This document shows positions 28,496-36,846 of a stretch of 39,284 nt of DNA, piece after piece. Under the pieces are notes generated by a model. The model searched no databases. It saw only the letters and a program-made list of their open reading frames with translations, and was not told the origin of the DNA. Origin of the DNA: JAWWBL01 sp033720975 (GTDB lineage Bacteria > Actinomycetota > Acidimicrobiia > Spongiisociales > ZC4RG35); assembly GCA_033720975.1 (NCBI GenBank), contig JAWWBL010000005.1, forward strand, positions 1 to 39,284. The letters run 5' to 3'. How positions within the stretch are numbered: position 1 is the stretch's first letter; each line of letters starts with the position of its first letter. Position numbers and translations under genes: made by a program.

Positions 28496-30445
28496 TCAGC
28501 CGCTCAGGAAGCGCCGCACCTTCTCGGCGATGGTGTCGGGAGTGAAGCCGAGCTTCTCGGCCAGGACCTCCGCTGGAGCCGAGGCACCAAATCTGTCGAT
28601 GCCGATGGCCATACCGGAGGACCCGATGATCCGGTCCCACCCGAAGATAGATGCGGCCTCAACAGAGACTCGCGGGGCCTGCCCGAGCACATGATGCCGG
28701 TACTCTTCGCTTTGCTGGTCGAAGAGCTCCCAGCACGGCATGCTCACCACCCGGGCGTCGATCTCGTCGCCTACGAGGATCTCGGCTGCCCCTAGGCAGG
28801 TTGCTACTTCTGAGCCGGTGGCGATGAGAGTGACGTCGTGGCCATCACGCAGCACGTAAGCGCCCCTGGCGACGACGCCGTCCTCGACGTCGAGAGTGGG
28901 CAACGACTGTCGGGTCAGCACCAGGCCAACAGGACCATCCGTGCGGTTTAGTGCGACTTCCCAGGCTTGAAGGGTTTCGTTGGCGTCAGCTGGTCGGATG
29001 ACCCACATATTGGGCATGGCCCTGAGCGATGCCAGATGCTCGATGGGCTGATGTGTGGGTCCGTCCTCGCCGAGAAAGATCGAATCGTGGGTCCACACCC
29101 AGATCGATGGCACAGACATCAGGGCGGACAGTCTTACCGCGGGCCGCATGTAATCGCTGAACACGAAGAAGGTGGCTCCGTATGGTCTGAGCCCCCCATG
29201 TAGCGCCATCCCGTTGACGGCTGCCGCCATGGAGTGCTCCCGCACGCCGAAGGGGATGTCGCGTGCGGCGGGGTCGGCCTTCGAGAACAGCCTGTCACCA
29301 TTGATCACGGTCTTAGTTGAGCCGGCGAGATCCGCCGAGCCGCCAATGAACCCTGGAGACTTGACCGAGATCTCCGGGAACAGCTTGCCCGAGGAAGCTC
29401 GAGTGGCAAGCTTCTCACCAGGCTGGAAGCCGGGGCCCTCGAGAGCCACTGGGCCCGGTGAATGCATCTGGTTCCAGAGCTGTTTCGTCTCGGCTGGGGC
29501 CGATTCGAAGCGTTTCTGCCAGGAGGCGCGTGCCTCTCTTCCTCGTTGCATCGCCTCCTCGAAGTAGCTGTAGACGCTGTCGTCGACCCAGAAGGGGGGG
29601 TCGAGGGGGTAGTCCATGCCCTCCTTTGTCATCTTGATCTCGTCGTGCCCGAGGGGCTGGCCGTGGGCGGCGGCCGTGTCCTGGAGGTTGGGGGCGCCGT
29701 GGGCGATGTGGGTTTTGCAGATGATCAGAGAGGGCCGCTCGGCTTCGTCTCGTGCTCCCTCGATTGCTGAGGCGATTGCGTCCCGGTCGTGCCCGTTGAT
29801 GGTGATCGTGTGCCAGTTCTGGGCGGCGAATCGACTTGACACGTCCTCGGTGAAGGTGATGTCGGTGGACCCGTCGATCGATATCGAGTTGTCGTCATAC
29901 AAGTAGATGAGCTTCCCGAGCCCGAAGTGCCCCGCCATGGAGGCTGCCTCGGAGCTGACTCCCTCCATCAGGTCGCCATCCGAGACGAACACGTAAGTGT
30001 GGTGGTCCACGAGCTCCGGGCCCAACCTGGCGCGGAGATGGGCCTCTGCCATTGCCATGCCCACCGCGGTCGCGAATCCCTGGCCCAGGGGCCCTGTGGT
30101 GGTCTCGATGCCCATGCTGCGGTCAACCTCGGGATGGCCAGCGGTGTGTGACCCCCATTGCCTGAAGGACCGTATCTCGTCGAGGCTCAGCCCGAAACCG
30201 CTGAGGTGGAGAAGCGAGTAGAGCAGCATCGACCCGTGCCCATTGGAGAGGACGAATCGATCCCGGTCGGGCCATTGCGGATCGTCCGGGTCGACGACGA
30301 TGTACTGCGACCACAGGGTGACCGCGATATCTGCCATTCCCATGGGCATTCCTGGGTGCCCCGAGTTTGCGGCCTGGACCGCATCCATGGCCAGGGCCTT
30401 GATCGTGTTGACCGCCAGTTGCTCGGTCGCTGGTGTCGCCGGCAT
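28496..30445 (-). CDS. tkt: Transketolase
   Basis: About 649 residues. It moves two-carbon ketol units between sugar phosphates in the pentose phosphate and Calvin-type pathways, using thiamine diphosphate and Mg2+. Family motifs run in order: NSGHPGMPMGMAD, GHGSMLLYSLLHLSGF, GPLGQGFATAVGMA, the cofactor stretch VSDGDLMEGVSSE with YDDNSISIDG, then the catalytic glutamate in FGVREHSM and the C-terminal DGPTHQPIEHLASLR. Met at 30445 begins the conserved sequence MPATPATEQLAVNTIKAL; the frame is open to 30544. No RBS is seen. It is transcribed with the downstream FAD oxidoreductase and shares its upstream region with the divergent LigA-like gene. Confidence 0.95.
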   Translation of the reverse strand: MPATPATEQLAVNTIKALAMDAVQAANSGHPGMPMGMADIAVTLWSQYIVVDPDDPQWPDRDRFVLSNGHGSMLLYSLLHLSGFGLSLDEIRSFRQWGSHTAGHPEVDRSMGIETTTGPLGQGFATAVGMAMAEAHLRARLGPELVDHHTYVFVSDGDLMEGVSSEAASMAGHFGLGKLIYLYDDNSISIDGSTDITFTEDVSSRFAAQNWHTITINGHDRDAIASAIEGARDEAERPSLIICKTHIAHGAPNLQDTAAAHGQPLGHDEIKMTKEGMDYPLDPPFWVDDSVYSYFEEAMQRGREARASWQKRFESAPAETKQLWNQMHSPGPVALEGPGFQPGEKLATRASSGKLFPEISVKSPGFIGGSADLAGSTKTVINGDRLFSKADPAARDIPFGVREHSMAAAVNGMALHGGLRPYGATFFVFSDYMRPAVRLSALMSVPSIWVWTHDSIFLGEDGPTHQPIEHLASLRAMPNMWVIRPADANETLQAWEVALNRTDGPVGLVLTRQSLPTLDVEDGVVARGAYVLRDGHDVTLIATGSEVATCLGAAEILVGDEIDARVVSMPCWELFDQQSEEYRHHVLGQAPRVSVEAASIFGWDRIIGSSGMAIGIDRFGASAPAEVLAEKLGFTPDTIAEKVRRFLSG

Positions 30446-30558
30446 CGAGGTGCGAGCGTAACCGCTGACCGGTCCCCTGCACTCGTTCTGAGAAACCAGT
30501 CCGGTGAACGCTCCTATTGTGATGTGATGTTGAAATTCAGCCATCGAATAGGAAGAAC

Positions 30559-30972
30559 ATGATGCGGAGGTACGCCCACATCGTCTCGATCGTCGGCGGC
30601 GTCGTTCTGATCCTCGGCGGATTGGCCACGTGGATATTCGTGAGCAACACCCTCGGCGATCAAAACATCACGGTGTCCGACGATGCAGCCTGTCTCGCCG
30701 GGGATGAAGTCGACGGACCGTTCTCGGCTTGGTGTGAAGCCCTGATCATTGACGAGCACGCTCGGAATGCGACCGGTGGCAAGACCTATGCCGAACTGGA
30801 TCGTGACGATCCTTTGCGGCCAGTCGCGATGAACGCCGCTTTCTTGCAGTCGTCCCTGTACACATCCGTCGTCGCCTTCGGCGTGGCCGGCATGGCAATA
30901 CTGATGGGCCTCGTATTCATCCTTCTCGGGTTGGGCATGAAGGACGTACGGGACCGCCTCGCGCCGGGATAG
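30559..30972 (+). CDS. Small membrane protein of the actinobacterial family often misnamed LigA
   Basis: 137 residues with two membrane helices (about 8-30 and 103-128) and an exported loop between. The loop has the conserved ITVSDDAACLAGDEVDGP, HARNATGGKTYAELD and NAAFLQSSLYTSVVAFG. This family is frequently labelled aromatic ring-opening dioxygenase LigA in databases, but no dioxygenase motif is present, so that name should not be carried over. Function unknown. The two Cys in the loop could form a disulfide. It converges with ogt through a long inverted repeat. Confidence 0.8.
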   Translation: MMRRYAHIVSIVGGVVLILGGLATWIFVSNTLGDQNITVSDDAACLAGDEVDGPFSAWCEALIIDEHARNATGGKTYAELDRDDPLRPVAMNAAFLQSSLYTSVVAFGVAGMAILMGLVFILLGLGMKDVRDRLAPG

Positions 30973-30983
30973 CCTCGCAAACT

Positions 30984-31033
30984 CGTTCTGTGAGGGCTTT
31001 TGCCGGCTCAGCGGGAGTTTTCATCACAGAACG
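30984..31033. terminator. Long inverted repeat between convergent genes
   Basis: CGTTCTGTGA (30984-30993) and TCACAGAACG (31024-31033) are perfect inverted copies, with an outer CTC/GAG extension interrupted by one bulged base. A 30-nt loop between them has TTTT runs on both sides. It lies between the LigA-like stop and the ogt stop and is probably a bidirectional terminator, though the loop is longer than usual. Confidence 0.4.
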
Positions 31034-31044
31034 GAGGGGCGGGG

Positions 31045-31650
31045 TCACGGAATGCGGTTTGGGGGACGTTTCAGGGCCTCCAGGTCGACGCCTTCCCGCT
31101 CCAGCAGGACCACCTTGTTGTGGGCGTTCCCCAATGAGTACCGCCCGATCTGACCGTCGGAGCGCACCACCCGGTGACAGGGGATGATCAGCGGGATGGG
31201 GTTCCTGGCGAGAGCAGACCCGGTGGCCCGGACCGCTCTGGGCCGTTCGATCCGGCGCGCCAACCAGGAATACGGCCTCACCTCACCCTTGGGGATCCTT
31301 GCTGTCTCATGAAGGACATCCGCCTGGAAAGCTGTGACCGAGCGCAGGTCCACCGGGACCGTCCCCGGCCTGCCCGCCTCCAGGGCCTCGGGGATGAATC
31401 GTCTCCACTGAGATGGCGCTTCCGCCCGGAAGAGTCTCCTTTCGAACCTGTCGGCAAAGCGCTCGGCGAAACCCTCGCTCGCCAAATCCACCGATGACAC
31501 CCCGCGGGGATTGAAGGTGACCACCACATTGCCCAGTGCCGACTCGTAGAGGTCGAACCCGTCCGCAAGACCGGTGCCCAAAGCGACCCCCTCGCTGACA
31601 CCATGCGGCAGGTCGCCGGTGAGTTTTCCGAGTTTCGATTCGATGGTCAT
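31045..31650 (-). CDS. ogt: Methylated-DNA-[protein]-cysteine S-methyltransferase
   Basis: 201 residues. This suicide repair protein takes the alkyl group from O6-alkylguanine onto its own cysteine. The acceptor Cys158 lies in the invariant PCHRVV, preceded by GSALARNPIPLI, with the helix-turn-helix RPYSWLARRIERPRAVRA. The N-terminal half (about 1-105) is an RNase H-like domain of the Ogt type, without the Ada phosphotriester Cys or AraC domain, so it is Ogt rather than Ada. The ATG overlaps the sigma-factor stop by 4 nt (ATGA), which suggests one transcript and translational coupling. Confidence 0.93.
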   Translation of the reverse strand: MTIESKLGKLTGDLPHGVSEGVALGTGLADGFDLYESALGNVVVTFNPRGVSSVDLASEGFAERFADRFERRLFRAEAPSQWRRFIPEALEAGRPGTVPVDLRSVTAFQADVLHETARIPKGEVRPYSWLARRIERPRAVRATGSALARNPIPLIIPCHRVVRSDGQIGRYSLGNAHNKVVLLEREGVDLEALKRPPNRIP

Positions 31651-32165
31651 GATTCAGCCTCCAGGATGTCTCTCAATTTCGCCAGGCCACGATGGATGTC
31701 CGCCTTGACAGTCCCGACAGGCCGACCCACAGCCTCCGCGATCTCGTCCACACCCAGCCCAACAACGTGGCGGAGCACGACTGCGGTCCTCTGATTCTTG
31801 TTCAGTTCGGCGAGTCTGCGATCCCAGCCTGCTTGGTCAAACGGCTCGGGATCAAAGTCGAGGACGCCCTCGGCTTCGGTGACGAAAGTCGGTCTACGGG
31901 AGCGGTCTCTGAGATGGTTCCTTCCCAGGTTCAGGGCAATCGTCCACAACCAGGGCTCGACTCGAAGAGCCCGAATCCGCTCCCGGTCGTAGCTGCTGAG
32001 AGCCCGATAAGCGCGTATCAGCGCTTCCTGTGTCAGGTCCTCGGCCTCCTGATGGTCGCCGGACATGCGCCGAAGCCCCCAATAGAGGCGTCCTCCCATC
32101 TTTTCGACCACCTCCGGGAAGGCTCGGTCCAGGTTCTTGGCCAACGCCATAGCGAGGTCACCCAT
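31647..32165 (-). CDS. ECF-type RNA polymerase sigma factor
   Basis: About 172 residues. Region 2 (RMSGDHQEAEDLTQEALIRAYR) binds core polymerase and melts the -10; region 4 (LNKNQRTAVVLRHVVGLGVDEIAEAVGRPVGTVKADIHR) reads the -35. No SnoaL or other C-terminal extension is present. GTG at 32168 is one codon upstream and also possible. Its stop overlaps the ogt start. No anti-sigma gene follows it, since ogt does, so its control may differ from classic membrane-anchored anti-sigma systems; the divergent membrane protein at 32231 is a candidate partner only by position. Confidence 0.87.
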   Translation of the reverse strand: MGDLAMALAKNLDRAFPEVVEKMGGRLYWGLRRMSGDHQEAEDLTQEALIRAYRALSSYDRERIRALRVEPWLWTIALNLGRNHLRDRSRRPTFVTEAEGVLDFDPEPFDQAGWDRRLAELNKNQRTAVVLRHVVGLGVDEIAEAVGRPVGTVKADIHRGLAKLRDILEAES

Positions 32166-32230
32166 CACTATCAGAACCCCGACTGCCGACGGTTAGTTGC
32201 ATCGGTTCGACCGTACCTATGGTTTGTGCC

Positions 32231-32908
32231 ATGGAAGCCTCTGAGATCGACCGGATCCTGACCGAAGCCGAGGCTTCGGTCGCGACCGGTGGCGGACTGG
32301 CTGGGACCGGTTTCTGGTCCGCGGTGGCCAGCATCAAGCGCAATCCAGATCTCGTGGACGAATTCGCCGAGCGCGTCGCCGTAATCGACCGGGGCGCCTT
32401 CGAGGAATGGGCGCTTCTCAGCCTGCCTATCGGATTCGGGACCACATTGCTCCTGCTCGGCCTCAGCCTCGGCCTGGCGCTGGTCGGACTTGCCTACTAT
32501 CTGGCCGGATTAACCGCGGTTGTGGTCTTCTACATCGGTTTCGGCGCCCTGCTCGCGGTGACCCACGGGCTGGGTCATCTGATTGTTGGACGCCTGTTCG
32601 GGATCAGATTCACCCATTGGTTCATCGGCTCACTCCGAAGGCCCCAGCCCGGTGTCAAGGTGGATTACGCCAGCTACCTGCGCGCAGATCCCGCCCAGCG
32701 AGCTTGGATGCACTCCGCAGGTGCCCTCACGACGAAAGTCGTGCCATTTGCCCTCATCGGTGCCGCTGTAGCGGCGGGACTCCCCGCATGGGCGATTTGG
32801 CTTCTCGCGGGCATTGGCGGCGTGATGATCGTCACCGACGTCCTATGGTCGACCAAGAGCTCGGACTGGATGAAATTTCGGCGCGAGATGGAATTCGCTC
32901 AGTCCTGA
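32231..32908 (+). CDS. Membrane protein with an M50-like HGxxH motif
   Basis: About 225 residues with four to five hydrophobic segments. THGLGHLIVGRLFGI has the spacing of the M50 site-2-protease motif HExxH, but Gly replaces the catalytic Glu, with the following GI also typical. A later MHSAGALTTK and TDVLWS recall the family's second and third motifs. It may be an inactive relative, a zinc-binding protein, or a lookalike. An acidic N-terminal domain of about 60 residues faces the cytoplasm. ATG 32231 is chosen because a -10-like TATGGT ends 7 nt before it; an ATG at 32219 is possible. It is divergent from the ECF sigma factor. Confidence 0.65.
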   Translation: MEASEIDRILTEAEASVATGGGLAGTGFWSAVASIKRNPDLVDEFAERVAVIDRGAFEEWALLSLPIGFGTTLLLLGLSLGLALVGLAYYLAGLTAVVVFYIGFGALLAVTHGLGHLIVGRLFGIRFTHWFIGSLRRPQPGVKVDYASYLRADPAQRAWMHSAGALTTKVVPFALIGAAVAAGLPAWAIWLLAGIGGVMIVTDVLWSTKSSDWMKFRREMEFAQS

Positions 32909-34149
32909 TCGGACGCGGCAGCCTCGGTTGTAACCGCATCCGGGTCTTCGATGTCGTCGATGGAAGGAACCCCAAAACGGGGGCTGACCAACGCGATGAC
33001 GATCGCCCCTGAAGAGAAAACGGCAAGGGAACCGCTTGTCCCTATCTGGTCGGCTACCAAACCCGAAAGTATCGAGCCCAAAGGAAGGATCCCTGCGAAA
33101 GCCAGGGTGTACAGCGACATGGCGCGGCCTCTGATCAGGCCTGGTGCAAGCAGTTGGGCTGTAGCTCGGAGTGTGGAGAGAGTGAGGAGCCAGGCGAGGC
33201 CGAACAGGAACATGCCCACTCCTGCCACCGGGATACTCGGAGCGAATGCGAGCACAAGTCCGGCGACTCCAGAAATCCCGATGGTCCATGGCACCGAGCT
33301 CCCCGCGATCCGCCGCTCCAGAGTGGGTCGAGCGAAGGCACCGGCCAGAGCGCCTGCTCCCATCGCACCCAGGAGCAGCCCGAATGTCGCTTCGGACCCT
33401 CCGAGCTTGTCGGTATGGACCGGCAGTGTCGCGGAGACCACGGCTGAGGTTATGGCAAAGAGGGCAACCAGTTCCATCAGGTTGCGAAACACCTTCGTCG
33501 AGCGGGCAAATCGCAGCCCGTCTTTGATCGCAACTCGGAAGGATGCGGTCTCTTTGACCTGCTCGGCCAGCCTGGGGCCGATCACGATCAGGACGACTAT
33601 CACCGCGAGGTAGGAGAGGGCGTTGATTCCGAATCCGGCCTCCGGCCCATAGGCCAGGATTATCAGCCCACCTATGGCGGGTCCGACGGCTCGGGCCGAG
33701 TTGAAGGCGACGGACTGCAGGGCCACCGCCGAAGCGACCAGCCCACGTGGCACTAAGTCGGGGATCAATGCCTGCCAAGCTGGGATGTTGAGCGCCAAGC
33801 CTGTTCCGAGCAGCAGCCCGAGTCCGAGAAGGATCTCAGGGGTCATGGAGCCCAGATAGGTGATGACAGCCATGGCGGCGGCCGAACCGCCCATGATCGT
33901 TTGGGCGATCAACATCAGTTTGGTCCGATCGAACATGTCCGCCAGGGCTCCGGCCGCGAGGCTGACGAACAACAGGGGCAGCGTGGCGGAAGCAACCATC
34001 ATGCCTACCCATGTGTTGGAGCCGGTCATCTCGAACATGAGCCACGATGCGGCCACCGATTGGATGAATGATCCGGACGCGGAGAATATCGATGCGGCCC
34101 AGAGTGATCTGAAGTGTGGGTATTTGAGAGGTGCCACCGCCGAAGTCAT
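32899..34149 (-). CDS. MFS transporter, EntS/MFS_3-like
   Basis: About 416 residues with 12 predicted membrane helices. The N-terminal FRSLWAASIFSASGSFIQSVAASWLMFEMTG and the loop 2-3 motif AGALADMFDRTKLML identify the major facilitator superfamily, in the group with enterobactin exporter EntS. QSVAFNSARAVGPAIGGLI lies in helix 4-5. It probably exports a small molecule using the proton gradient; substrate unknown. The TTG at 34158 is an alternative to ATG 34149. It converges with the M50-like gene (10-bp overlap) and is divergent from the DLH gene. Confidence 0.9.
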   Translation of the reverse strand: MTSAVAPLKYPHFRSLWAASIFSASGSFIQSVAASWLMFEMTGSNTWVGMMVASATLPLLFVSLAAGALADMFDRTKLMLIAQTIMGGSAAAMAVITYLGSMTPEILLGLGLLLGTGLALNIPAWQALIPDLVPRGLVASAVALQSVAFNSARAVGPAIGGLIILAYGPEAGFGINALSYLAVIVVLIVIGPRLAEQVKETASFRVAIKDGLRFARSTKVFRNLMELVALFAITSAVVSATLPVHTDKLGGSEATFGLLLGAMGAGALAGAFARPTLERRIAGSSVPWTIGISGVAGLVLAFAPSIPVAGVGMFLFGLAWLLTLSTLRATAQLLAPGLIRGRAMSLYTLAFAGILPLGSILSGLVADQIGTSGSLAVFSSGAIVIALVSPRFGVPSIDDIEDPDAVTTEAAASDQD

Positions 34150-34173
34150 GTCCGACAAGGCTAGGGCTGGCTC

Positions 34174-34179
34174 TATGTT
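34174..34179 (+). promoter_or_regulatory. -10-like element, leaderless start of the DLH-fold gene
   Basis: TATGTT puts the predicted +1 exactly on the GTG at 34186. No clear -35 is seen. Confidence 0.4.
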
Positions 34180-34185
34180 TCACAC

Positions 34186-34827
34186 GTGGTTCGTGATCTC
34201 GCCTACTTCGTCGAGCATGACTCCGGCTCCGGCCCTGGGGTTCTCCTCCTGCACTCTTTGTGGGGCCTGACCGGCTCGGTCAAGGATCTCGCCGATCAGT
34301 TGGCTGATCGCGGCTACACCGTGCTCGCCCCCGATATCAACTTCGGCGAGTTGCCGGAGTCAGAGCAAGAGGCCCTCGAACACCTTGGGGCAGCCAGTCC
34401 GGACAGGCTGGCTTCGCTGGTCATCTCGTCAGCGGCTCTGCTTCACGAGAAGTCCGCCGAAGGTCCCATAGGTGTCGTGGGCTTTGGCATGGGAGGATCC
34501 CTGGGCCTTTGGGCATCGGTCAGGCTCTCCGATGTGGTCGGCGCAGCGGTGTCCTTCTACGGGAGCCAGCAAATCGACTTTGCCGGGTCGGAGGCCTCCT
34601 ACCTGATCCACCTCGCCGAGGTGGACGAGTTCATCAGTGACGACGAAGCCGTTTTCATGGAGGCAACCATGCGCCTCGAGTCGCTACCTCTCGAGGTGGT
34701 CCGATACCCGGGTACCAGACACGGATTCTGCGAGCCGGACGGGGAGAACTTCGACCCGGCGATGTTTGAAGAAGCCTGGCAGCGCACCCTCCAGTTTCTC
34801 GAGAACCACCTGTCCTCCGCGGGTTAG
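34186..34827 (+). CDS. Dienelactone-hydrolase-fold protein lacking the nucleophile
   Basis: 213 residues with the dienelactone hydrolase fold: LLLHSLWGLTG near the start, APDINFGELPES, then VVGFGMGGSLG, EVDEFIS and TRHGFCEPD. In active members the third residue of GxCxGG or GxSxGG is the nucleophile, but here it is Gly101 (codon GGC), while Asp and His of the triad are in place. It is therefore probably inactive as a standard hydrolase, unless Ser105 or another residue substitutes. GTG 34186 is the start because a -10-like TATGTT ends 6 nt before it. The TPR-cyclase gene follows 9 bp later. Confidence 0.85.
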   Translation: MVRDLAYFVEHDSGSGPGVLLLHSLWGLTGSVKDLADQLADRGYTVLAPDINFGELPESEQEALEHLGAASPDRLASLVISSAALLHEKSAEGPIGVVGFGMGGSLGLWASVRLSDVVGAAVSFYGSQQIDFAGSEASYLIHLAEVDEFISDDEAVFMEATMRLESLPLEVVRYPGTRHGFCEPDGENFDPAMFEEAWQRTLQFLENHLSSAG

Positions 34828-34830
34828 ATT
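34825..34830 (+). promoter_or_regulatory. -10-like element ahead of the cyclase-TPR gene
   Basis: TAGATT overlaps the DLH stop codon and puts the predicted +1 exactly on the GTG at 34837. An independent leaderless transcript is possible in addition to read-through from the DLH gene. Confidence 0.35.
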
Positions 34831-34836
34831 CACGAC

Positions 34837-36846
34837 GTGGCGGTCACAAGCGAAAGACTCCCCTCGGGCACTGTCACCTTTCTGTTCACCGACATTGAAG
34901 GGTCGAGTGAGATATGGGATCGGGAGCCAGCGCTTATGCGGGAAGCCCTGGCGACCCATGATCAGATGATTCGCGCGGCAATCGAGGCAAACCACGGCAC
35001 GATCTTCAAGACGGGAGGCGACTCGTTCTGTGCCGCTTTCGCCCATCCGGAGGATGCTCTAGCGGCAGCCATCGAAGCACAACGAGGCCTGAACGAGACC
35101 ACGTGGGCGACCGAGTCCCAAATCAGGGTCAGGATGGGAGTGCACACAGGGACAGCTCAGCTTCGGGAAGGGGATTACTTCGGTCCGACCCTCAACCGTG
35201 CCGCGCGCGTCATGGACGCCGGACACGGCGGCCAGATCCTGGCGTCCGCATCGACGCAACGGCTGGTGCTCGACAACGCCCCCGAACGCATCGAGATGGA
35301 AAGTCTCGGGACGTACCCTCTGAAAGGGCTGGATCGCGCCGAGGAGATCTTCCAGGTGATTGCGCCGGGGCTCGCGAATGACTTTGGTCCACTCAGGGTG
35401 GCGCGGGAGGGGGCTGAATCCAGCCCTCAGGAGGCCGCGGAAGCTGCCTATCAATCGAAGAGGTGGGATGAGACGGTTGAGCTCCTCGACCAGCTCGAGG
35501 CGGAGTCACGCCTAACTGCCAACCAACATCTCATGTATGCCCACTCTCTCTGGTGGTTGGGCAAGCACGATGATCTACCGAGACGGTTCGAGACTGCATA
35601 TAACTCAGCTATCGATGTAGGTGACCCGGAGCTTGCATCCATGGCCGCGGTCGAGTTGGCGGAGATCTATCACCACCTCCTTTCGCCCGACATCTCGCGT
35701 TCCTGGGAGCGAAAGGCCGAGAAGCATCTCGACGCACTAGGCGACCCCGCAGCAAGAGGTCATCTCCTCCGATGGCAAACGGTGCGGGCGCTTGAAGTCG
35801 AAGGAGATCTCGAGAAGGCTTTGGACCTCTCGAGGCAGGTCATGGAGCTGGCCCGGGCCGCCGAGGACGGAAGCCTCGAGGCGCTTGCCCTCCAAGATCA
35901 AGGTCGGACTCTGGTGGCGATGGGTCGGACCGACGAGGGAATGCCTCTGATGGATGAGGCGATGCTTGCCGCCGTCGCGGGGGACGTGGACCCGATGGTC
36001 GTCGGCCGGAGCTACTGCAACATGCTCGCGGTTTGCGAGCGAACGGGAGACATCCGAAGGGCCAGGGAGTGGAGCGCAGCCGCCGAGAGATGGTGCCAGA
36101 CCAATCAGCAAGCTCCGTACCCGGGCATTTGCCGGATCTTCAAGGCGGAGATCATGTGGCGCATGGGGGACTGGGTCGATGCCGAGGCCGAGGTGCTGCG
36201 GGCATCCGATGAGTTGGGGGCCCTGACCGACGTCGCCGGTGAGGCCTTTTATCAGTACGGTGAGATGAGGATGCGCGCCGGCGACGAGGAAGCGGCGGAG
36301 ACAGCATTCCACGAGGCGCTGGCCAGAGGTCGCCAACCTGTTCCCGGATACGCCATGTTGTTGGCGCAGCGCGGCGATACGTTGGCTGCCCTGGAGATCC
36401 TGGGGCGTGCTCTCAATGATCTTCCACGCGGACGGCTCGACCGGGTTCGGCATCTGGCGCCCTTGGTGGAGCTTCTGATCCAGGCGGAGAGGCTCGATGA
36501 TGCCGAGACAGCGGCCCAGGAACTGACCGAGATCGCCCACATCTCAGGTTCCGACTACTACGACGCAAAAGCCAAACGCTCGCGCGGCCAGGTCGAGTTG
36601 GCCCGTGGGGATTCCAGAGCGGCGGTTGCATCGTTCAAAGACGCCCTGGAGACGATGACCCGTCTCGGGCTCCGCTACGAGGCAGCTCTGACCCATCTCG
36701 ACCTCGGTCTCGCCTATCAAGCTGAGGGCTCCGGCGCGTTGGCCACGATGGAGATCAAGGTTGCCGCTGCCGAGTTGGAGAAGCTGGGCGCGGCTTCCGA
36801 TGTGAAACGGGCGGCATCCCTACTGTCTGGACGCGAGTCGACCTAG
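34837..36846 (+). CDS. Class III nucleotide cyclase with a C-terminal TPR solenoid
   Basis: 669 residues. The N-terminal cyclase homology domain (about 8-180) has metal-binding Asp in TFLFTDIEGSS and TGGDSFCAAF, and Asn and Arg in GPTLNRAARVMD. From about 200 onward it is a TPR-like solenoid with repeated helix pairs (for example AYQSKRWDETVELLDQLEAE, ALDLSRQVMELARAAEDG). Unlike the cyclase at 14374-17178 it has no ATPase domain between. The first 100 residues of the two cyclases are clearly related. It starts with GTG 34837, and the stop overlaps the MOSC gene stop by 4 nt, convergent. Confidence 0.88.
   Translation: MAVTSERLPSGTVTFLFTDIEGSSEIWDREPALMREALATHDQMIRAAIEANHGTIFKTGGDSFCAAFAHPEDALAAAIEAQRGLNETTWATESQIRVRMGVHTGTAQLREGDYFGPTLNRAARVMDAGHGGQILASASTQRLVLDNAPERIEMESLGTYPLKGLDRAEEIFQVIAPGLANDFGPLRVAREGAESSPQEAAEAAYQSKRWDETVELLDQLEAESRLTANQHLMYAHSLWWLGKHDDLPRRFETAYNSAIDVGDPELASMAAVELAEIYHHLLSPDISRSWERKAEKHLDALGDPAARGHLLRWQTVRALEVEGDLEKALDLSRQVMELARAAEDGSLEALALQDQGRTLVAMGRTDEGMPLMDEAMLAAVAGDVDPMVVGRSYCNMLAVCERTGDIRRAREWSAAAERWCQTNQQAPYPGICRIFKAEIMWRMGDWVDAEAEVLRASDELGALTDVAGEAFYQYGEMRMRAGDEEAAETAFHEALARGRQPVPGYAMLLAQRGDTLAALEILGRALNDLPRGRLDRVRHLAPLVELLIQAERLDDAETAAQELTEIAHISGSDYYDAKAKRSRGQVELARGDSRAAVASFKDALETMTRLGLRYEAALTHLDLGLAYQAEGSGALATMEIKVAAAELEKLGAASDVKRAASLLSGREST

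Noticed and set aside
30559..30972. Aromatic ring-opening dioxygenase LigA name for the small membrane protein
   Set aside because: It has two membrane helices and no dioxygenase metal-binding motif; the label is a common database error.
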